Positions 18,366-25,871 are shown, counted from the stretch's first letter. The stretch is DNA of 37,980 nucleotides from Allobosea sp. (GCA_017307955.1 JAFKFV010000028.1:1-37980); one strand, 5' to 3'. Translations and numbers: made by a program. The notes: generated by a model from the letters alone, not told the origin.

Positions 18366-18983
18366 TCAGGCCTTGGGAGCCTCGGCCGCACCCGCTTCCG
18401 CCGCCTCTTCCGAGACCAGCGCAGCCGGGGCGACGATCGTCGCAAGCGTCACGTCGTCGGCCGCGGTCGGCTTGACGCCTTCCGGCAGCGAGACGTTCGA
18501 CAGATGCACCGAGGAGCCGATCTCGAGGCCGGTCAGGTCGACGACGATGTGATCGGGAATCGCATCGGCCGGCGCCGTCACGTCGAGTTCGTGCGAGACG
18601 ATGTTCAGCACGCCGCCGGCCTTGAGGCCCGGCGCCTTGTCCTCGTTCACGAACTGGACCGGAACCTTGACATGCAGCGAGGCACCGACGGTGACGCGCA
18701 GGAAGTCGACATGGATCGGCTGGTCGCTGACGGGATGCAGCGCGTAGTCACGCGGAATGACGCGGATCTTCTGGCCGTCGACATTGATCGTGGCCACGGT
18801 GGTCAGGAAGCCGCCACCATGCAGCTTCATGTACACGTCCTTGTGCGACAGCTCGATCGCGAGGGGCGGCTGCTTGTCGCCATAGATGACGGCCGGAATC
18901 TTGCCTTCGCGACGCGACGCCCGGGCGGCCCCCTTGCCCACGCGGTTGCGCACGGAGGCCGTGAGCTCGTAGGAAGTGCTCAT
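18366..18983 (-). CDS. rplY: 50S ribosomal protein L25 (general stress protein Ctc type)
   Basis: The 205-aa protein is the long two-domain form of L25 that binds 5S rRNA. The N-terminal 5S-binding domain contains GKGAARASRREGKIPAVIYG; the C-terminal TL5-type domain carries VNEDKAPGLKAGGVLN and the end of the protein is Ala/Glu-rich. AAGGAG lies 7 nt before the ATG. Upstream is a strong promoter followed at once by a hairpin with five U residues, which suggests controlled read-through or feedback regulation. It heads the rplY-pth-(TA)-ychF group. Confidence 0.95.
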   Translation of the reverse strand: MSTSYELTASVRNRVGKGAARASRREGKIPAVIYGDKQPPLAIELSHKDVYMKLHGGGFLTTVATINVDGQKIRVIPRDYALHPVSDQPIHVDFLRVTVGASLHVKVPVQFVNEDKAPGLKAGGVLNIVSHELDVTAPADAIPDHIVVDLTGLEIGSSVHLSNVSLPEGVKPTAADDVTLATIVAPAALVSEEAAEAGAAEAPKA

Positions 18984-19005
18984 CGGAATTCTCCTTGTCC
19001 AAACG

Positions 19006-19043
19006 AAAAAGGCCGCGGTGCCTCCAGGGGTGTCGGCGCGGCC
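19006..19043 (-). terminator. Hairpin with U-tract between prs and rplY (terminator or attenuator)
   Basis: On the - strand, GGCCGCG (19043-19037) pairs with CGCGGCC (19017-19011) across a 19-nt loop and is followed by TTTTT (19010-19006). It ends 22 nt before the rplY ATG. It can terminate prs transcription, but it also lies downstream of the best rplY promoter, so rplY messages would have to pass it. Confidence 0.7.
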
Positions 19044-19049
19044 GCGCGC

Positions 19050-19078
19050 CTTATAGACGAGGCGCCGGCGAAGGACAA
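19050..19078 (-). promoter_or_regulatory. Predicted rplY promoter
   Basis: On the - strand TTGTCC (19078-19073), a 17-bp spacer and TATAAG (19055-19050) form a near-consensus promoter in the gap after prs. The start point would be near 19043, exactly at the first base of the hairpin stem. Confidence 0.55.
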
Positions 19079-19094
19079 GGAAAGAAGGCTCGCC

Positions 19095-20027
19095 TCAGAT
19101 GAAGAGGCTCGACACCGACTTCTCGCTGGCGGTGCGGTTGATCGCCTCGCCGATCAGCGTCGCGATCGAGGTGACGCGGATATTGGACGCGCCCTGGACG
19201 GCCTCGGTCGGCTGGATCGAATCGGTGATCACCAGTTCTTTCAGCATCGAGGAGGAGATGCGGGCAACGGCGCCGCCCGAGAGCACGCCATGGGTGATAT
19301 AGGCGACGACCGACTTGGCGCCCTTGGCGAGCAGCGCCTCGGCGGCGTTGCAGAGCGTGCCGCCCGAATCGACGATGTCGTCGAAGAGGATGCAGTCGCG
19401 CCCTTCGACATTGCCGATGATGTTCATGACTTCGGACTCGCCGGGTCGCTCGCGCCGCTTGTCGACGATGGCGAGCGGGGCGTCGATGCGCTTGGCGAGC
19501 GCGCGGGCGCGCACCACGCCGCCGACATCCGGCGACACGACCATGATGTTCTGCAGTTCGTAGTGCTCGCGGATATCGCGCGTGATCACCGGCACCGAAA
19601 AGAGGTTGTCGGTCGGGATATCGAAGAAGCCCTGGATCTGCCCGGCATGCAGGTCGAGCGTCAGGACGCGGTCGGCACCGGCATGGGTGATGAGATTGGC
19701 GACGAGCTTGGCCGAGATCGGGGTGCGCGGACCGGCTTTGCGGTCCTGCCGCGCATAGCCGAAATAGGGCAGCACGGCGGTGATGCGGCGCGCCGAGGAG
19801 CGGCGCAGCGCATCGATGATGATCAGGAGCTCCATGAGATGATCGTTGGCCGGATAGCTCGTCGACTGGATGACGAACACGTCCTCGCCGCGGACATTCT
19901 CCTGGATCTCGACGAAGATCTCCTGGTCGGCAAACCGCTTGACGAGACACTTGGCCAGCGGGATCTCGAGATAGGTGGCGATCGCCTCGGCGAGCACCCG
20001 GTTGGAGTTTCCGGCAACCAGCTTCAA
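19095..20027 (-). CDS. prs: Ribose-phosphate pyrophosphokinase (PRPP synthase)
   Basis: The enzyme makes PRPP from ribose-5-phosphate and ATP for nucleotide, histidine and NAD synthesis. The product from TTG at 20027 is 310 aa, begins KLVAGNSN and has the FADQEIFVEIQENVRG flexible loop, the conserved HAGADRVLTLDLHAGQIQG region and the PRPP loop CILFDDIVDSGGT. An in-frame GTG at 20126 would add 33 residues (343 aa) that match nothing in the family and would overlie a predicted promoter, so I prefer the TTG. The stop is followed by a hairpin with a U-tract. Confidence 0.93.
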   Translation of the reverse strand: MKLVAGNSNRVLAEAIATYLEIPLAKCLVKRFADQEIFVEIQENVRGEDVFVIQSTSYPANDHLMELLIIIDALRRSSARRITAVLPYFGYARQDRKAGPRTPISAKLVANLITHAGADRVLTLDLHAGQIQGFFDIPTDNLFSVPVITRDIREHYELQNIMVVSPDVGGVVRARALAKRIDAPLAIVDKRRERPGESEVMNIIGNVEGRDCILFDDIVDSGGTLCNAAEALLAKGAKSVVAYITHGVLSGGAVARISSSMLKELVITDSIQPTEAVQGASNIRVTSIATLIGEAINRTASEKSVSSLFI

Positions 20028-20102
20028 GGTGTGGGGTCCCGTTGGTCCTGCTTCGCGAGTGGCGATCGATTCCGGGGCGGCATCGTAAGGCGGAGCGGCG
20101 GC

Positions 20103-20131
20103 GTTGTAGCAACTCCCCTTCCGCACTGCAA
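20103..20131 (-). promoter_or_regulatory. Predicted prs promoter
   Basis: On the - strand TTGCAG (20131-20126), 17 bp and TACAAC (20108-20103) resemble a housekeeping sigma-70 promoter. It covers the alternative GTG start of prs and would place the message start about 70 nt before the TTG start. Confidence 0.45.
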
Positions 20132-20154
20132 ACGCGATTGCGTCGCGGCTCCGT

Positions 20155-20823
20155 TCAGTTTGCCGGGATGGTGGATGACGGGAGCGGCGGCAACGTGGTC
20201 GTCGCCGGAAGGGACGGGCTCGTCGTGGCGCTCACCGGCGTTGCCGCGACGGCTGCGGGGGCTGCCGCAACGGGGGCGCTCGCGACGGCGCCGGCATTGG
20301 CCGGGCCGCTCCGTCCCCAGGCAACGATGGCGCTGATCGTCTGCCGCGCGACATTGGAGGCGGTGGAACGGTCGACGCCCCGCCAGGGATCGACGCCGGC
20401 GCCCGGGGCCGTCTCCTGGCCGGAAATGCGGTGCACGCGCTTGCCGCTGCGGTCGAAGACGTCCCAGACATAGACGACGATGGTGCCCGAGGCGTCGCCG
20501 ACGGCGGAGAGATAGCCCTTGACGATATAGGTCGCCGCCGGGTCGTCGACCGGGACCAGGCTGACCTGCTGGGCGTAGGCTTCCTTGCCAAGCTCGGCCG
20601 ACATGTTGGTCAGCACGGTCGCGGGAGCGCCCGTCACCGGGGCGAAGGCGAACTTCGCCTGCGACAGGGGAACGGAAGGCGGCGTCGCCGCGATGGGGGG
20701 GATGGCGGCATTGGCCATGGACTGCGCCGCGCCGCTGATGCCTTCGCCGCTGCCACAGGCGGAAAGCCCGAGCGCAGCCATGGCAATGAGGGCCCAGACC
20801 GGCCGATATGCCTTCACCGTCAT
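20155..20823 (-). CDS. Putative lipoprotein of unknown function
   Basis: The 222-aa product has a lipoprotein signal (basic MTVKAYR, hydrophobic core, lipobox LSAC with Cys23). A globular middle follows (about residues 55-180), with segments ATYIVKGYLSAVGDASG, VVYVWDVFDRSGKRVHRISG and WRGVD, then an Ala/Pro/Thr-rich tail. The middle resembles alphaproteobacterial lipoproteins with a penicillin-binding-activator-like fold, but I cannot name a family firmly. The ATG at 20823 has GAAGGA just upstream; a longer frame to 20916 lacks a signal peptide at its N-terminus. It lies between pgeF and prs on the same strand. Confidence 0.7.
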   Translation of the reverse strand: MTVKAYRPVWALIAMAALGLSACGSGEGISGAAQSMANAAIPPIAATPPSVPLSQAKFAFAPVTGAPATVLTNMSAELGKEAYAQQVSLVPVDDPAATYIVKGYLSAVGDASGTIVVYVWDVFDRSGKRVHRISGQETAPGAGVDPWRGVDRSTASNVARQTISAIVAWGRSGPANAGAVASAPVAAAPAAVAATPVSATTSPSLPATTTLPPLPSSTIPAN

Positions 20824-20935
20824 TCCTTCGTCCCGCCGGTCCGCAACCGGAGCCCCCGCTGCCTTCCTAGCGAGAAATGCCGGACCGGTCCAGAATCGGG
20901 CCGGATTTCCGATCAATTCCGGTCACTTGTCCCGA

Positions 20936-21712
20936 TCACGTTTCCGCATCGGCGAGTGCGATGGCGTGAAGCAGCCGGCCATAGTCGGCTTCCCCCTGAT
21001 GGGTCATGCGGCGGTAGGAATAGAATCGCGCCGGGTCGGCATAGGTGCAGAGGCGAAGATCGACGAAACGGCCGACACCGGCGGTTGCGGCGCGGTGGCC
21101 GAGATAGGCGGGAAGGTCGAACTGCCGGTGGCCTTCGCGCTCCGAGGGCGCGAAGAATCGCTCGTTGCTTGCGTCGGCCTCGGTGAACCTTGCGACGAAT
21201 TCCGGCCCGACCTCATAGGCGGCGGCGGAGATGGTCGGACCGAGCACGACGGTGATCCGCCGTCGATCGGCGCCGAGGCCTTCCATCGCGGCGAGCGTCG
21301 CTTCGAGGACGCCGGTGAAGGCGCCGCGCCAGCCGGCATGGGCCGCGCCGATGACGCGCGCCTCCGAGTCGGCGAAGAGCAGCGGCCCGCAATCCGCCGT
21401 GCCGACACCGACCGCGATGCCGGGCCGGGCCGTCACGACGGCATCGGCCTTCGGGCCATCGCCCACCGGCCACACCTCGTCGACGACGACCACATCGGGG
21501 CTATGCACCTGATAGGGCGTTGCGAGCCGGTCGGGGCCGACGCCGAGGTCGCGTGCGACGCGGGCGCGATTCTCCAGGACGCTCTCCCGCGCGTCGGACG
21601 AGCCGACGCCGCAATTGAGACTGGCATAGATCCCGTCCGAGACGCCGCCCTGGCGGGTGTAGAAGCCGTGGCGGATGCCGGGGAGGTCCAGCGCGTCGGC
21701 GGTGATCTTCAT
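20936..21712 (-). CDS. pgeF: Peptidoglycan editing factor PgeF (multicopper-like laccase-fold protein)
   Basis: The 258-aa protein belongs to the YfiH/PgeF family, which has been linked to removal of wrongly built peptidoglycan stems and has purine-nucleoside-acting relatives. It shows the family's metal/active-site segments: YQVHSPDVV, GTADCGPLLFAD and AHAGWRGA, followed by LGPTISAAAYEVG. Length is typical. It follows the methyltransferase gene by 12 nt, giving the order lgt - methyltransferase - pgeF, a common alphaproteobacterial arrangement. Confidence 0.92.
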   Translation of the reverse strand: MKITADALDLPGIRHGFYTRQGGVSDGIYASLNCGVGSSDARESVLENRARVARDLGVGPDRLATPYQVHSPDVVVVDEVWPVGDGPKADAVVTARPGIAVGVGTADCGPLLFADSEARVIGAAHAGWRGAFTGVLEATLAAMEGLGADRRRITVVLGPTISAAAYEVGPEFVARFTEADASNERFFAPSEREGHRQFDLPAYLGHRAATAGVGRFVDLRLCTYADPARFYSYRRMTHQGEADYGRLLHAIALADAET

Positions 21713-21724
21713 CGGGTCGGTCCT

Positions 21725-22810
21725 TCAGTCGAAAGGGGGCGGCGCGAGGCCGGGCGATGCCGCGACCAGAACCTTGAACAGCGTTCCCATGGCCTCGGGT
21801 CCGGCGAGGCGCTCGACGGCGGCGCGGATCGCGTCCTGCGTCGCCGGGTCCTTGCCGCTGCCGAGCGCGCCGGCGCGCTCCAGAAGGCCGAGGCGGAGCA
21901 GGAAATCCCCCTGATCCATCAGCGGAAACGCCGTTGCGCCGGCCCGTCGCGCCGCGGCGGCGAGCGCTGCGAAATCGACATGGGCGGTGATATCGGCCTC
22001 GCCGGGCGTTTCGAGCGGCGAGACGAAGCGATGCTGCCGCAAGGCCTGCAGCGTGTCGCCGACGCCGCCGTCGTGGCCGTAATCGATGGCGAGCATCGCT
22101 CCGGGCATGCGGGCGAAACGGGTTGCGAGGCTCGTCATGACCGCGACGGACGGGCCGCTGGTTTCGATGACCGAGCCGATCGGCAGGCCCTGCGCGGGGA
22201 CCGGCGGACGGGCGCCAGGACGAAGGCCGAAGGCGAGGGCGTCGTCAACGAGGCCGACCATGCGCTCGGCGAAGCCATCCTCGGTCCGCACATATTGGCG
22301 GATCGGCAGCGCATCGAAGAATTCGTTGGCGATGACGATCAGCGGCCCGTCGGAGAGTTCCTCAACGCCCGATGCGAAGAGGGGCGCGTGCGGGGCCAGC
22401 TTCTCCTGCTGTATCGTCCGCAGATGCGGGCTCGTCTCGACCAGCACGACGTTCGCCGCGGCGAGAAAATCGGGCGCGAGACGGGCGGCGCGCAGCGCGT
22501 CGGCCATCAGCGTGCCGCGGCCGGGGCCGAACTCGGTGAGCACCACGCGCGCCGGGCTGCCCATCCGCCGCCAGGTTTCCACCGCCCAGAGGCCGACGAG
22601 TTCGCCGAACATCTGGCTGATCTCGGGGGCGGTGACGAAATCGCCGGCCGCGCCGAAGGGATCGCGGCGCATGTAATAGCCATGCTCCGGATCGCCGAGG
22701 CAGGCTGCCATGTAGTCGGCGACGGTGATCGGTCCATCGGCGCGGATGCGCGCGGCGAGCCTTAAGGCGAGCGGCGTCGCCGGCTCAGACACGGTCGCGG
22801 CGGCGGACAT
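21725..22810 (-). CDS. SAM-dependent methyltransferase, MidA/NDUFAF7 family
   Basis: The 361-aa protein belongs to the former DUF185 family, whose mitochondrial member methylates an arginine of a complex I subunit. The N-terminal helical part has ITVADYMAACLGDPEHGYY and APEISQMFGELVG. The SAM site is EFGPGRGTL, followed by ANEFFDALPIRQ. The ATG at 22810 overlaps the end of lgt by 26 nt; a GTG at 22792 (8-nt overlap) is an alternative. Both point to translational coupling. Substrate assignment rests on the family. Confidence 0.9.
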   Translation of the reverse strand: MSAAATVSEPATPLALRLAARIRADGPITVADYMAACLGDPEHGYYMRRDPFGAAGDFVTAPEISQMFGELVGLWAVETWRRMGSPARVVLTEFGPGRGTLMADALRAARLAPDFLAAANVVLVETSPHLRTIQQEKLAPHAPLFASGVEELSDGPLIVIANEFFDALPIRQYVRTEDGFAERMVGLVDDALAFGLRPGARPPVPAQGLPIGSVIETSGPSVAVMTSLATRFARMPGAMLAIDYGHDGGVGDTLQALRQHRFVSPLETPGEADITAHVDFAALAAAARRAGATAFPLMDQGDFLLRLGLLERAGALGSGKDPATQDAIRAAVERLAGPEAMGTLFKVLVAASPGLAPPPFD

Positions 22811-23603
22811 AGATGAGAAGGCCGAGGCCGGCGAGCACCATGGGGACGGAGAGCAGCATGCCCATGGTGAGCCCGCCGGAGAAATAGCCGATCTGGATAT
22901 CCGGCTCGCGGAAGAACTCGGAGATGATGCGCGCGAGGCCGTAGCCCATGGCGAAGACGGCGGCGACATAGCCCGGCTGGCGCAGGCGAAGCTGCCTGTG
23001 GGTCAGGATGCGCAGGACGAGGAAGAGGACGATGCCCTCCAGCGCCGCCTCGTAGAGCTGGCTCGGATGGCGCGGCTGACCGTCGGCATTGGGGAAAACC
23101 ATCGCCCAGGGCACGTCGGCCGGACGGCCCCAGAGTTCGCCATTGATGAAATTCGCCAGCCGGCCGAGGCAGAGCCCGACCGTGACGCTGGGGCCGATGA
23201 CGTCGATCAGCGACAGGAAGGGAATGCGCCGCTTCCAGCAGAACAGCGCCATCGCGATGGTCGTGCCGAGGAAGCCGCCATGGAACGACATGCCGCCATG
23301 CCAGACCTCGAAGATCGTCAGCGGCGAGGCGAGGAAGGCGCCGGGATCATAGAACAGCACATAGCCGAGGCGGCCACCGACGATGATGCCGACGGTCGCC
23401 CAGAGCACGAAGTCGTCGAGATCGACGGGCGTGATCGGCGCGCCGTCCTTGCCCCAGAGTCGCGCATTGGAGACGAGCCGCTTCGCATACCACCAGCCGA
23501 ACAGGATGCCGACGATATAGGCGAGCGCGTACCAGCGGATCGCGAAAGGGCCGATCGCGACGAGCACCGGATCGATGGTCGGGTAGGGGATGACGTAGAG
23601 CAT
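22785..23603 (-). CDS. lgt: Prolipoprotein diacylglyceryl transferase
   Basis: The 272-aa inner-membrane enzyme attaches diacylglycerol from phosphatidylglycerol to lipobox cysteines, the first step of lipoprotein maturation. Signatures include GPFAIRWYALAYI, the GGRLGYVLFYD region, EVWHGGMSFHGG, the Lgt signature GRLANFINGELWGR and HPSQLYEA. The ATG at 23603 aligns with the family start; an ATG eight codons upstream adds a basic stretch and is less likely. It heads the lgt-methyltransferase-pgeF operon. Several lipoproteins in this window would be its clients. Confidence 0.95.
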   Translation of the reverse strand: MLYVIPYPTIDPVLVAIGPFAIRWYALAYIVGILFGWWYAKRLVSNARLWGKDGAPITPVDLDDFVLWATVGIIVGGRLGYVLFYDPGAFLASPLTIFEVWHGGMSFHGGFLGTTIAMALFCWKRRIPFLSLIDVIGPSVTVGLCLGRLANFINGELWGRPADVPWAMVFPNADGQPRHPSQLYEAALEGIVLFLVLRILTHRQLRLRQPGYVAAVFAMGYGLARIISEFFREPDIQIGYFSGGLTMGMLLSVPMVLAGLGLLIYVRRRDRV

Positions 23604-23686
23604 TGCGCGCCTTTGCTGCCGCGGCATTGGTGCGCTGATCCGCCCGAAGCGGTCAAGAGCCGCAGCCGCGATGGCGCTTCAGGCTC

Positions 23687-23715
23687 TTGTGACCGGCCGG
23701 GCGGCCACCCATAGT
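23687..23715 (+). promoter_or_regulatory. Predicted promoter of the UbiK-type gene
   Basis: TTGTGA (23687-23692), a 17-bp spacer and CATAGT (23710-23715) lie 38 nt before the ATG at 23754 in the divergent gap with lgt. The match is moderate. Confidence 0.4.
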
Positions 23716-23753
23716 CTCCATCAGAGCGACAGGTTCGCATCCGGAGGATTGCC

Positions 23754-24053
23754 ATGGACGAGCGCCCCAACCGTCTGTTCGACGATTTCGCCAAGCTGAT
23801 GACGGACGCCGCCGGCATGGCGCAGGGCGTGCGCCGCGAAGCCGAGACCGCCATGCGCCACCAGGCCGAGCGCTTCATGTCCGAGATGGACTTCGTGAAG
23901 CGCGAGGATTTCGAGGTCGTGCGCGAGATGGCCGCCAAGGCCCGTGCCGAGAATGATGCGCTGGCGGCCCGCGTCGCGGCTTTGGAGGCGAAGCTGGCGC
24001 TGATGACGGGCGGCCAGGTCAGCGCCGTGCCACCGACACCCGAGCAGACCTGA
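23754..24053 (+). CDS. UbiK-type accessory factor (BMFP domain)
   Basis: This 99-aa, mostly helical protein begins NRLFDDFAKLMTDAAGMAQG, has KREDFEVVREMA in the middle, and ends in a coiled coil (about residues 64-85) with a short Pro-rich tail. This is the BMFP/UbiK family, which assists aerobic ubiquinone biosynthesis in gammaproteobacteria and is thought to form trimers. The ubiquinone role is transferred from those studies. A GGAGG ribosome site precedes the ATG. Its stop is immediately followed by the palindromic region of the next gene. Confidence 0.85.
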   Translation: MDERPNRLFDDFAKLMTDAAGMAQGVRREAETAMRHQAERFMSEMDFVKREDFEVVREMAAKARAENDALAARVAALEAKLALMTGGQVSAVPPTPEQT

Positions 24054-24084
24054 TTTTATCCGGATCAAATTGACAGGATAAAAC
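24053..24084. promoter_or_regulatory. Triple half-site palindrome around the -35 of the GIY-YIG gene
   Basis: ATTTTATCC-GGATCAAAT (24053-24070) is an 18-bp palindrome with a single mismatched pair. A third copy of the half-site (GGATAAAAC, 24076-24084) follows 14 bp later in the same orientation as the second, and pairs perfectly with TTTTATCC at 24054-24061. The three copies flank the -35 hexamer, as expected for a repressor or activator site. The regulator is not identified. Confidence 0.5.
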
Positions 24085-24098
24085 CCGGGTAATATACC
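24070..24098 (+). promoter_or_regulatory. Consensus promoter of the GIY-YIG gene
   Basis: A perfect -35 TTGACA (24070-24075), a 17-bp spacer and TATACC (24093-24098) make this the best sigma-70-type promoter in the window. The predicted start near 24105 lies within a second palindrome (24097-24122). Confidence 0.6.
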
Positions 24099-24122
24099 GC
24101 CGTGGTCATCGGATCACGGCGG
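24097..24122 (+). promoter_or_regulatory. 11-bp inverted repeat across the start site of the GIY-YIG gene
   Basis: Arms at 24097-24107 and 24112-24122 pair over 11 positions (one G-T wobble) around an ATCG loop. The repeat covers the end of the -10 and the predicted transcription start, and its last bases overlap the GGAG ribosome site of the ATG at 24132. As DNA it could be an operator; as RNA only the 3' part would be transcribed. Confidence 0.45.
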
Positions 24123-24131
24123 AGCGGCATC

Positions 24132-24467
24132 ATGGATCGGGAACAGCGCAAGGCGGCGGTGGACGCCTATCGCAAGCGCAAGGACGCCCCCGGCATCTAC
24201 GCGATCCGAAGTCTTTCGAACGGCGCGGTCTGGCTTGGCCAGACGCCGGATCTGGAAGCGATCGCCAATCGCATCTTCTTCGCCCTTCGCCACCGCAGCC
24301 ACCGCGGCGCCAGGCTGCAGGCGGCCTTCGACAGGCATGGCGAGGCCGATCTCGCCTTCGAAGTGCTGGAGCGGATCGAGCCGCCGGAGACGGCCTATCT
24401 CCTGCGCGCCATCCTCAAGGACCGCCTGGCGGACTGGCGGACGCGCCTCGGCGGCGAGCTCGTCTAG
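24132..24467 (+). CDS. Small GIY-YIG-like protein
   Basis: This 111-aa protein has G21-I-Y23, then W34-L-G36 in place of the usual Y-I-G, an arginine (R47) and histidines in the following helix, and a glutamate (E77) in the AFEVLER segment where the family's metal ligand sits. It resembles a family of single-domain GIY-YIG-like proteins common in Rhizobiales and sphingomonads with no known function. Nuclease activity is plausible but unproven because the second signature is altered. The ATG at 24132 with GGAG 7 nt upstream is preferred over a GTG at 24102 that falls inside the palindrome. Confidence 0.75.
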   Translation: MDREQRKAAVDAYRKRKDAPGIYAIRSLSNGAVWLGQTPDLEAIANRIFFALRHRSHRGARLQAAFDRHGEADLAFEVLERIEPPETAYLLRAILKDRLADWRTRLGGELV

Positions 24468-24484
24468 AGTCTCTTTGTCTGGAC

Positions 24485-24528
24485 GCATTTTCTTCACGCG
24501 AACCGGTACCCACTTCGCTCGAAAATGC
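24485..24528. repeat. RIME-like palindromic intergenic element
   Basis: Outer arms GCATTTTC (24485-24492) and GAAAATGC (24521-24528) enclose an inner pair GCGAA/TTCGC (24498-24502, 24514-24518) and a central ACCGGT. The sequence resembles the mosaic elements scattered between genes of Rhizobiales. It fills the gap between the convergent GIY-YIG and pirin genes, where it may also act as a terminator. Confidence 0.7.
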
Positions 24529-24539
24529 TCCAGGCACAC

Positions 24540-25463
24540 TCACTCGGGCAGCGGGATGAATTCCTGCTCGTCGCCGAACACCTTGTCGAAGCGGCCCGAC
24601 TTCCAGTCAGCCTTGGCGCTCTCGATGCGCTCCTTCGAGGACGAGACGAAGTTCCACCAGATATAGCGCGGCCCGTCCATCGGCTCGCCGCCGACAAGGA
24701 CGAAGCGCGCCGCGCTCCGCGCACGCACCGTGATCGGGTCGCCCGGCTTCAGCACGAGCAGCCGGCCCGCTTCAAAAGTGTCGCCGGCGATCTCGATCTC
24801 CCCCTCGTAGAGATAGAGCGCCCGCTCGACATGGACGGCGTCGATCGGGACGCTGCTGCCAGCCTCGAGCGTGATCTCGGCATAGACCGTGTCGGTGAAG
24901 GTTGCGACCGGCGATTCGCCGCCCCAGCCCTCGCCGAGGATCAGCCGCACCCGCGCGCCGCCGGCGGCGATCTCGGGCAGCGTCTCGGCGTCGTGATGAT
25001 GGAAGGCCGGCGCCGTTTCCTCATGCGACTTCGGCAGGGCCACCCAGGTCTGCAGCCCGGCGAGGCCGCGATGATCGGGCCGGGTGCGGAACTCGCCGCT
25101 CGAGCGCTCGCTGTGGGCGATGCCGCGACCGGCCGTCATCCAGTTCACGGCACCCGGCAGGATCGTCGCCTCGACGCCGGTCGAATCGCGATGCACGATC
25201 TCGCCGTCGAAGAGATAGGTGACCGTCGCCAGGCCGATATGGGGATGCGGTCGCACGTCGAGGCCCTTGCCGCGGTCGAATTCGCCGGGGCCCATCTGGT
25301 CGAGAAAGATGAAGGGGCCGACCATCCGCCGCTTGGCGGTCGGCAGTGCCCTGCGCACCGTGAAGCCGCCGATATCGGCCGTCCGCGGCACGACGACCAG
25401 TTCGACGGCGTCGCTGGAGGCGGCGTCCCCGAAGATCGGGTCCTTGTCGGTCAGATTGCTCAT
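24540..25463 (-). CDS. Pirin family protein (cupin)
   Basis: The 307-aa protein is a bicupin of the pirin family. The N-terminal cupin carries the metal-binding motif RPHPHIGLATVTYLF with downstream H in GEIVHRDSTG and AHSER. The C-terminal cupin has the YLYEGEIEIAGDTFEAG turn and ends WWNFVSSSKERIE. Some pirins have quercetin dioxygenase activity, others affect enzyme or transcription-factor function, so the role is open. The ATG at 25463 has GGAGG five bases upstream; a start 9 codons earlier is possible. Confidence 0.88.
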   Translation of the reverse strand: MSNLTDKDPIFGDAASSDAVELVVVPRTADIGGFTVRRALPTAKRRMVGPFIFLDQMGPGEFDRGKGLDVRPHPHIGLATVTYLFDGEIVHRDSTGVEATILPGAVNWMTAGRGIAHSERSSGEFRTRPDHRGLAGLQTWVALPKSHEETAPAFHHHDAETLPEIAAGGARVRLILGEGWGGESPVATFTDTVYAEITLEAGSSVPIDAVHVERALYLYEGEIEIAGDTFEAGRLLVLKPGDPITVRARSAARFVLVGGEPMDGPRYIWWNFVSSSKERIESAKADWKSGRFDKVFGDEQEFIPLPE

Positions 25464-25556
25464 GGCGTCCTCCGCTCTCGCGTCATCCACTGAAGATGGA
25501 CGTGGGCGGCTGCCGCGGGAAGACGCGCGTTCGGCGACGGATCGTTCAGCGGATCG

Positions 25557-25808
25557 TCAGTCGCCGACGTCGAGCGGCTCGGTGCCGACGGCCTGGCCGG
25601 ACGCGCCGGTGCGGATCTTCTCGACCTTCGCCTCGGCCTGGGCGAGCAGCGATTCGCAATGCTTCTTCAGCGCCTCGCCGCGCTCATAGATGCGGATCGA
25701 TTCCTCGAGCGGGACATCGCCGCGCTCGAGATGGCCGACGATCGATTCGAGTTCGGCCAGCGCCTTCTCGAAGGTGAGGCTGGCGATCGGGGCGGCCGTT
25801 TCGGTCAT
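25557..25808 (-). CDS. xseB: Exodeoxyribonuclease VII small subunit
   Basis: The 83-aa coiled-coil protein is the small subunit that decorates the XseA nuclease. The family core SLTFEKALAELESIVGHLERGDVPLEESI is plain, followed by a long helix (YERGEALKKHCESLLAQAEAKVEKI). GGAGAG lies five bases before the ATG. A longer open frame upstream runs through a tandem repeat and is not coding. xseA is not in the window. In many Rhizobiales xseB lies directly between a histone-deacetylase-family gene and dxs; here marC intervenes and no dxs follows. Confidence 0.93.
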   Translation of the reverse strand: MTETAAPIASLTFEKALAELESIVGHLERGDVPLEESIRIYERGEALKKHCESLLAQAEAKVEKIRTGASGQAVGTEPLDVGD

Positions 25809-25871
25809 GAGGGCTCTCCGCAACTGACGCGCCTCTTTTCGGTCATTGGCGGGCGGGAGGCAAGCGGCAGG

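Noticed and set aside
18162..22765. Very long + strand frames (over 700 codons each) across pth-rplY-prs and lipoprotein-pgeF-methyltransferase
   Set aside because: They run antisense through several well-recognised genes and have no domain signatures; they are shadows caused by G+C-rich third positions.
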